NCBI GenBank assembly: GCA_900169235.1
Contig: FWCC01000322.1
Coordinates: 30,726 to 94,725, forward strand
Reading direction: 5' to 3'
From: Zarea fungicola
Taxonomy: Eukaryota > Ascomycota > Sordariomycetes > Hypocreales > Cordycipitaceae
DNA length: 64,000 nucleotides
The translations under genes and the position numbers were made by a program. The stretch's first letter is position 1, and every line of letters starts with the position of its first letter. Shown in pieces: positions 56,493-64,000 of this stretch. The notes beneath the pieces were generated by a model that searched no databases, was not told the origin of the DNA, and was given only the letters and a program-made list of their open reading frames with translations.

Positions 56493-59175
56493 ATGTCTAA
56501 CTGGGCATGTAACGCGGCGGTTACGTTTCGCGACGGAAGAGGTTCAGTTTCTCTCAGCAAACACTTTGGTTCTGCAGGCCCAAAATTCTAACAGTTTCTT
56601 CACAGTGGAAAGAAAAGAATTCGGCTCGAGACGCGATCGGCCCAAGTTTTTGTCTTTTGTCGAAATTCCGGAGCGAAACAACTCGGGGGGGCCCCTCCAT
56701 GTTCCAGGCCTGAACGTCGGCATTAACTTTGAGCGCCCTTCATATACCCAATTCTCTCATGGCTTCGGCCTGTGGAGGCAGGAGCGCCTTAGTGAAGCTG
56801 AGATTGCCGTCCTACACCTTATTAACAGCCTGACAGATAAAAAGGATTGGCATGTAAATATCAATGACTTTTCTGTTTGTCAGACGTGGAGAGAAGAAGC
56901 ATTTACAAGCCGGCTTGCCCATTTCCCTATGAGTACTATGCTTTGGGAATGGTGCCTATTTGAAATGCGGATGAAAGGTGCAAAGTATTCAAGTGAGCCA
57001 GGGTCGATCGCCGTTCTAGACTCAGCGTCTCATATCCGCAAGTCAGACACGCTGATGGGGACGACGACGCTTCAGAGTCTAGAGACAGGATCCAAGGACC
57101 TCTCTATTTCTCCATGGATGTATCCATACATTTTTGGCCACACACCTGTCAAATGGGACGGTGTAGAAGTCACTTTGGACAATGCTGCGGATTGCGTGGG
57201 GACAGGAGCTGTACACCACTACCAGTTTTGGGAATCCAAGAAGAAGAACGGCGGTCAAAAACTCTTCTACTCTAATAAGTGGCAATGGCTGGCGACCGAC
57301 GTTAGATTTACAGGTGATGAGAGTGATCATTCTGTCCGCATCATCTCCCCAATTAATAATTTATGCCCAACCGAGCATAGGCCACTCTATACTGCGATCG
57401 AGAGTATTATTTCTAATTCGGTCGCAGACTGGAATAAAGTTTTACTCTACAAAACGCTCGCAAGAGGCGTCTCGAGGATCAAACCACAGCTCCACCGCTG
57501 CCTCTCCTGTTATAGGGGAGATACAGCCTGGTGCACATGCGAAGTCAAGTTTCGCGAATTCTCGGCTTGGGCAGATGACAGGCTCAACAACACTGAGCCT
57601 GACGCTTGGCGAGAGTCCGCTTGGAATCCAATCAGAGCCATTGATGGAGGCTATGTTAATTCGAAAAAGATTTACGACAGACTCTGTCTGCGTAAGGGCT
57701 TCGCGGAATGTGGACTACAGGTCTACGTTGAGATTTTCAAGATTGAGGTCGAACCACACGGCTCCGTGAACGAAGAAAACGCCCGGTAAGTTAATGACAG
57801 TGAGGTACTAAAGTTGGGATGTATATGTGCTGATTGACATTGTAGGTATTTTGAATGGAATCTCCATGGTAATCGAAATGAGAGGATAGCTGCAACAACA
57901 GTAGTATGCCTGCATCGCGAGAACATACATCCGGTCTCAGGGGGCATCTCTTTCCGTTCTGAAACAAAATTGAATACATGGGAGGATCCTGGGACTAAAT
58001 TGCGGCGCATGCGATCGGAGTTAGGCCGCGATGCCGGTCGTAGTGCCACCCAGGAATCCGATATCGAGGATCTTGGATCTGATGGTCCTGTGGTGCCGTC
58101 CTTCCAAGAACTTGGCACAGTCAAACTGCCGCAGGGTCGCTCTGTGGCCTTTTCTAATGGGCTTCAGCATAAATTTGAAGTGCCTCTGTTGAATGACCCG
58201 TCCTGCCAGGGCAGTATTCAGGTTTTACAGATTCATCTTGTTGACCCTCACTATGTTGTCAGTTCAACGCGTTATGTCCCTTCTCAAACCGTCAAATCAT
58301 GGTGGAAGGCGTCGAGGATGAGCCATCTCCAACAAAAATACAACCTACCCCCTGAGATTTCTAGTCACATTGTCGAGTTCTTCATTGGTCCAACCAGGAT
58401 TTTTGCAGGCAGGAGCTGGTCGGAACGTCTCAGGATCTGGCACCCCTTGTATCGCCAGGACCGTAAGATATGGCAGGAAGCACCGATTCGGCGCAGTGCC
58501 GCGCTGCGACTGAGAAGAAAGGCCATTTCAAAGCATAGGAGGGTGATGGCGGCGGTAAACGGACCCAGACTCTACCGACCCCGCCCAGTTGAGCTATACT
58601 TGCGGCATCTGGGTCGCATCTCAGGGATTCGCGACCGCAGGTGCTCGAAAGATGTATTAGCGAGACCAATTCCGCCGCCTCTTCCAACTGCGACGGGTCC
58701 CTGGAATGAGGATCCCACAAATGCCGGGGAGGGCAGCAGCCGGGTCCAAGAAGCCCTAGCTGAAGACTCTGGGGAAGAGACCGATTATGACGATGAGACA
58801 GAAGAGTCGGACAGTGAAAATAATGACAGCGAATATGTTGCTAGTGAGTATGGTGAAGGCGACCAGATGGAGGCTGAAGATGAAGATGAGACTGGTGCAG
58901 GCGGCGACAACGACGCTCAGGGCCTGAGCGACGACAATGCTGCAGGCGGCGGTACAGAGCAAGAAGCCATCGACGTGGAATCAGCATCGGATGAAGAATT
59001 TCATGACGCAGTATTTTATTATTTTGATGGTGAGCTTGAAGAACTGGAACGACAGGATGCACTTGTAGCCCTGGACGCCGAGGCGGCACAAGCGGGCGAG
59101 GAGGGGCACCTTAGGGAAGTGTTTTACGATGCCCCAATGGCACCTTACCGCGAGGGAGAAGATGAAACTCAATAG
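56493..59175 (+). CDS. DUF4246 family protein with acidic C-terminal tail
   Basis: Inferred exons 56493..56508, 56606..57785 and 57846..59175, giving 841 aa. The frame at 56419-57789 has no ATG before the conserved region. A 16-nt first exon (ATG TCT AAC TGG GCA T), with a 97-bp intron holding a CTAAC branch and a TTCTTCACAG acceptor, supplies one and keeps frame; this part is uncertain. The second intron joins ENAR/YFEW. DUF4246 hallmarks: PGLNVGINFERPSY, LHLINSLTDKKDW, SIAVLDSASHIRKSD, HPVSGGISFRSE, SDGPVVPSFQELGTV and LQIHLVDPHYVVSSTRYVP. A polyacidic region (about 720-800) follows. The segment aligning with the family's W-H-V-E-G motif reads WNLHG. Function unknown; the family resembles 2-oxoglutarate-dependent oxygenases in my reading. 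Confidence 0.82.
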
Positions 59176-59792
59176 TCCAACAGTTCCTTACTCTCTAGTT
59201 TTGAAGATCAAGTTATTTCGCTTGCATTTTAATTCTTTTACAATAACTGTCAGCCACCTTCGACCGGCTATCAAAAAGTGGCAGGTGAAGCATTCAAGCT
59301 ACCCCGAATGCCATCAACATTTGGTGAAACAATTGCCTTTCATAGTACTGCCTGTATTTTCGTCGTTTGGATAACAGTGATCCTTCACTCTGATCAGTCC
59401 AACAACCATCATCTACTAATTACAACGAGTCTTCAGAACGACTCTCCTGTGCACCACAAAGCGGCACCCGGCGCTGCCCCCGCGAAAGTGACGCTGAGCT
59501 TGGTCCGAACGAATCCGTATGCGGGTCTTGACGAGGACGAGGACGGTTGACTAAATTTTAATTGCGACATCTGCACGGCAATTTTGGGCCGACGTGCAAC
59601 AAGCTACAGATAATCCAATAACAGTTGATAGCGTCTGTCAGCCCGGTACTCCAAATTACGATGATTGCGCTGCAAGATTCAACGGCGAAACACACGAGAA
59701 CGAGTTGAGCTGCGGATTCTTGAAAGCCTCAATCATGCTGTCGAAAACAGTTAGCACTCCTGTATCGCGCAGTCCAGTGCCCAGAAATTGAC
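59176..59792. other. 617-bp convergent intergenic region
   Basis: 3' regions of the DUF4246 and transporter genes. A 90-codon frame at 59278..59550 lacks recognisable content and starts with GTG, so I do not call it. Confidence 0.35.
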
Positions 59793-61973
59793 CTACCCTT
59801 GCACAGCCGCGTACATGCCCAGGCCACACATGGCCAGCGACGCCAGGAAATACACTACATGCCAGATGTTTCTCAAGACTCGGAAAATGCCGCCTGACAA
59901 GAATCCGCGCGCCCAGCGTCCCAGGACACTACCGTGCCGAGTGACAACGCCGGTATCAGGGTCGAATCCTTCACCTTGCTCCACTCGTGTCGCGTACTTT
60001 TGAATATCGTGCCCGAGTGCAATAAACGGTGGCAGGGTATAGCTCAGGTTCAATAATGTGGAAGCCGAGATGACTGAAATGAAGCCAAAATAATCTGGAA
60101 TCGCAGCCGCAATAATAAACGCGACGCTCCACCACACCGGTACCAGTGCCGCATAGAAAAGCTTGCCTGGCTTGGCCGTAAGAGGAGGGGCATGTAGGAG
60201 GTCCATGAGAACATTGTTGTAAAAGACCTTGATGCCAATGTTGCCGTAGAGACCAGCAGCAATGAGGCCTGCAACCAGTGAGATGGCATTATCAGCTGTC
60301 TGCCATCCATACGTGGATACTCCCTGGAAACTTGGGTTGTAGCTGTATCTAACGCGACAGAAATGTCAGTATACCGCACCGTAAATTACAATAGTCATTG
60401 CATTATCATCTGACAACTTACTGTCCTTGGAACTGGATGTTGTTAGTGAACGGTTGTAAAGAAACACCAAGCATGTTTTGGCTGACTCACATGGTACACG
60501 TAGCAACCGTACACAACATAGACCGTATAAATAAACAGCTGAGCAGTCCAAACTGACTACATGATAATTAAGCCAATAATTTCATGTCAACGGCTTTTTA
60601 GCCTGTTCTAGATTCTACTTTGCTTACCTTCCAGAAATCGCGGGGTCGCCTCATCTCCGCCATGAACTCGACAAAAAGCTGGAGCCCAGCATATGCCAAA
60701 ACGCCAGACAAGAGTCCATTTATTGAGCCAACAAGGCTACCAGGTGGCATGCCAGAGTAATGGCTAATAGGTGGAAAGACTCCATTTTTATCGGGCGTAA
60801 TGGAATCCGGGTTGACGGCGCCTGAGTGGTTCAAGAGTCAGCGACTGCACAATCTCCACGGCTCACGACAGTCCATTTTCAGGCATAAGTACACGGATAA
60901 CAGAGACAAAAAGAGAAGATATGAGCAAACGTACTTCCAGCCGACCCCAGCGTGGCAATGGCAAAGTTGGGAGGCGAGTGGGCCATGACTCCCATGGTGA
61001 TGAAAATCACCAAAAGGTTGAGCCAAACAGCAAAAGTCGCCACCCATCCACTAAAATTGATTCAATAAGTATTATGTATCAAAATGATTGTGACGGGTAA
61101 ATGAAAATTAGTTCAGGGAACAACGTACTATGATTTCAGAGTCCGGACCTGCGTCAAGAAGAAACCTGCAATGACAAAGAGCAGCGGACAAACGGCGTAG
61201 CAGAGCTTAAACCTGGACATTTGCGAAATGTTCTGCCCAAACAGAATGACTACTTGACCGAGGAGCAAGAGAAGGGAGATTGCCTGCAAAAAGTTGGTGA
61301 CGTGCCGCGCCGTCTGGCCCCAGGCTCGAAAGGCGAGGTCGCCGTAGTTTCGCGCGGGGAACTCGTACGAGTCCACGCCCAAAAAGACGTACCACAGAAG
61401 ATACGCGCTGTAGCCGGCAAAGAAACCAAAAACCGTGAACAGGGCTATGCCTGGGCCGTAGCCAAGCGTACCAATTGCGAATGGGACGGCGAACGGACCG
61501 AGAATGTCTGTTGTAATCTTTTTGTTGCCTCAAACATCAGCGCTGGCTTGGTCCGTGACGTTTTAGGGGACAGGGAGCGAAGAAAAAAAGAAACACCATA
61601 CCAGGTAAAAACAAGCACCCCAGGACGCTGTCCGAAATGCGCGGCTTGCATTTGTCCACTCCTCGTCGGTAATGGTCAGCCTCTGCTCGTAGTTGGCCAG
61701 GTTAACCTTGGCGAGATGCAGCTCCTGCTCAGAAGTCGTCTGCTTCTGCTTCCCACTCAGAAGCTGCAGCCACTTTACGCCGGGGGAGTCTAGGGTGTCC
61801 TGCTCGACTCGTGTCTTGTTCGCGTAGTAATGGTATTCTTCAAAGGTCACGTCCGGATCGTGCAGCTTGCGCGCCCGCGGCGGTATGTACGTTGATGGTG
61901 GCGTTGGCGAGCTCTGGGCGGCGGCGACGTCTTGACGCAGTTCGTCCCGCGGCACATCTACTTTCTCATCCAT
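59793..61973 (-). CDS. AAAP-family (Aa_trans) amino-acid transporter, seven exons with an 11-nt microexon
   Basis: Neutral amino-acid permease-like membrane protein (similar in type to Neurospora MTR). Exons: 61973..61602, 61517..61129, 61050..60935, 60821..60628, 60556..60491, 60432..60422 and 60348..59793, giving 567 aa. All six introns (58-113 bp) have GT-AG ends, and the phases close exactly. Hydrophilic N-terminus of about 110 aa, then about 11 membrane segments: ITTDILGPFAVPFAIGTLGYG, YSAYLLWYVFLGVDS, FLQAISLLLLLGQVVILFGQ, TFAVWLNLLVIFITMGVMA and AGLQLFVEFMAEMRRPRDFWK are family-typical. The microexon encodes only FQGQ, between YHV-type TM7 and YSYNPSF. Substrate not predictable. Confidence 0.9.
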
Positions 61974-64000
61974 TTTAGATTATTTTATACAGTTGAGCTG
62001 GGTCGAGTTAGGTATTGGTCCGAGGAGAACAATCCAGCATTGACTAAATCAAGCGTAAAATCTAGAAATTTAAAAGGTCTCACCGCTTGCCAATCGCTTC
62101 CTTTATAAGCTACAGGGCCACGCGCACCTCTGTATCCGTAAGATCCGGGGCAACAACAATGAGTACCGGCGATGGGGATACATTATGGGTGGGAGAGCGC
62201 TTCTCCGATTCGCAGTTGTTATGTAATGAGTACTCGCTGAAGCCTTGTCGATCGGCACTGGTCCGGCTGGACGGCACAACCCCACGATTGCTCCCGTACC
62301 ATGCGGGCCACTTTTCCCGCATGGGTTAGAAGAAGAGTTTAGGTTCGAATGAGAGGATGGAGACGGCTGTTGAGGAAGACGGCTGGAGATGTTCCTTCCA
62401 CTAGCTCTATTAATGCGGAATTGAGCCTCGTCTATGAGTGTGCGCACACCTTTCTAGTCAACAGGCTTCCCATCCTAATAATTTCAAAAACGTCGCCAGG
62501 CATACACCCTCAGTCAATAATTGATGATCAAGCCGATACCCTAGAAGAAGCATAACTCGACCAATGTAATGTTAAAGTTGTGGCTTCAGGTCTGTGGTGG
62601 TGTTCGCGGCACCTTTAATGCCGACCATGGTGGGTGGCATGACGCTTCCATTACCCACGCCCGCCGATCGTATCGCTATACGGCCGGAGTTGCTACTGCG
62701 CTCTCGAGTCTGCACGGAGCTTTGGTGCATTGTGGCACTTTTCTCTCGACGTTCAACCACTATGCCGGAGTTGTGGTAAACCTATTTCTGTGGGCCGATA
62801 ATACAGCTATTGTCGATTGCCCGAGTGTGAATAGGTATCGATTGATGGGATAAACCTAGTAAATTTCCGTGGTACTGCCTTCGAACGCGTCGCTAAGTCG
62901 CCCCAACCGGTCAAAACGCGGCACGGCGACGTGTAATACATGACCCCTCGGGCCTCGCATAACGCTTGAGAAATGCCAGAAATATACATTATTGCAATCT
63001 TTTACTTCTGGAGGCAATAGTACTTATCTCGTTCGCTGGGCAGCGCTGTTGTTTGAGCCATCGCGGTAAAAGGCAGGACTTGCTAAAAGTCAATCGCAAA
63101 ACTTGTCCCCTCGCCACAGCCGCGTTCATTGCCACGTCGGTTTCCCAAAGGCCTCATCTTGCTACATTGCATTTGTCACAGTGGCAGACTATATCTAAAT
63201 CACGGATCTTGGCTGCAGAGCGCGCCGCGATGTGCACGGCATACCCTTGCATGCCTAGTCTGCGATCGAAATAAAGCAAAGCCTTTGCAAATAACACTTT
63301 AAAGGATGTGTGGAAGATGTCACGAAACCAGCTTGACAATTGCGATGCAGGGATTTGACAAACCTTCTGCCAGCCAACTTGACCAGCTTCCGAGGGAGAT
63401 TTTCAATAGGTCCAACGATACACGGATATCCCGTAGCTGACCGAGTTCCGCTGCGTTCTTTCATTGCCTTAGCCACTCAGTATGCTGTAATGATTGAGCA
63501 TTGTCCTGATGCTATCTACACCATTCTCAACGTCCAGGCAAACGCATCTGACTGTCATGTTCTTTACAGAACCCTACGTATAACGCGATGCTCCACGTGC
63601 GCGAGCTTCTCTTATCTCATCACCCGCTGCCGAGTCTACTCCTTCAGTTCCAACTGATGGGTGGAATACGGTCCCCCCAGGATGAGTCGCGCTTTACGGT
63701 TGGTCAATCTGACAGGATGCAACCCAGTTCTTTGACAAGTTGCTAGTTGACTACGTTACTTCCATGTCCTGGTTTTTCTGAGTCTGTCTGGGTTGTACTA
63801 TACAGCCTGGCCTAGTGAAGGGGAAAGTTTGGAGTGGAAACGCCTTTGGCGCTTTAATGGGCAAGCAATAATTCAAGACAACGTTGGATATGATCTCACA
63901 AAGTTTAAAAAAAAGTAACTCGAGAATGCTGTGGGCTGATGGGCACGATCGGCGCACCTTACGTGTTTTATGCTGGTGGGTAAGTGTCACGCAGAACAGG
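61974..64000. other. Right-end 2-kb stretch without a supportable gene
   Basis: Begins with the transporter's promoter. Open frames of up to 105 codons (for example 63340..63657 +, 62569..62853 +) show no recognisable motif, signal peptide or splice continuation. A gene running off the right edge cannot be excluded. Confidence 0.35.

Noticed and set aside
59278..59550. 90-codon frame after the DUF4246 gene
   Set aside because: Starts with GTG and has no signal, domain or splice support.
62569..62853. 94-codon frame in the right-end stretch
   Set aside because: Overlapping open frames on both strands with no motif; most likely chance.
63340..63657. 105-codon plus-strand frame near the right edge
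   Set aside because: Composition is plausible for protein but no family, start context or neighbouring exon supports it.

Overview
The window is nuclear DNA of a filamentous ascomycete. Genes are widely spaced and carry short (about 48-118 bp) GT-AG introns. The gene set (BCK1-type MAPKKK with an N-terminal extension, Fig1, DUF4246, GH72 and GH16 wall enzymes, a NACHT-WD40 NLR-like gene) fits Pezizomycotina, most likely a hypocrealean Sordariomycete. I could not test this placement by similarity search, so the lineage is an inference. There are 17 protein genes I can support with reasonable confidence, one frameshifted gene, one doubtful micro-gene and a LINE relic. I saw no convincing tRNA or rRNA gene.

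Left third (1-20.5 kb), conserved housekeeping genes: an oligopeptide transporter whose last exon appears to lie outside the window; RMI1 (recombination intermediate dissolution); SKI3 (cytoplasmic exosome cofactor); a GH5 steryl/ceramide glucosidase with a C-terminal CaaX-like motif; the cell-wall-integrity MAPKKK BCK1; and an intronless S9 serine peptidase.

Middle (21-34 kb), accessory: a small secreted Cys-containing protein, a GH16 glucanase gene with a single-base frameshift just before its catalytic motif, and a GPI-anchored GH72 glucanosyltransferase form a cell-wall group. After an AT-rich block comes the most interesting locus, an intact-looking NLR-type gene (about 1271 aa): a short N-terminus of unknown type, a NACHT NTPase and about 12 near-identical WD40 repeats whose differences fall at a few positions per repeat. 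This is the architecture of the HET-D/HET-E/HNWD allorecognition family. A 2.9-kb gene-free stretch follows, with the decayed 3' end of a Tad1-like LINE.

Right half (34-64 kb): a GH47 alpha-1,2-mannosidase (type II membrane), Fig1, an orphan 251-aa protein, a T5orf172/MUG113 nuclease-like protein, TIP20 (Dsl1 tether), an ABCC transporter, a 4.8-kb gene-poor tract with one tiny signal-peptide ORF, a DUF4246 protein with an altered core motif, and a seven-exon amino-acid transporter with an 11-nt microexon. The last 2 kb show no supportable gene. I saw no secondary-metabolite cluster; the recurring functions are wall synthesis and remodelling (BCK1, GH72, GH16, GH5, GH47) and transport. All exon joins are my own reading of splice signals and frame, not transcript evidence.
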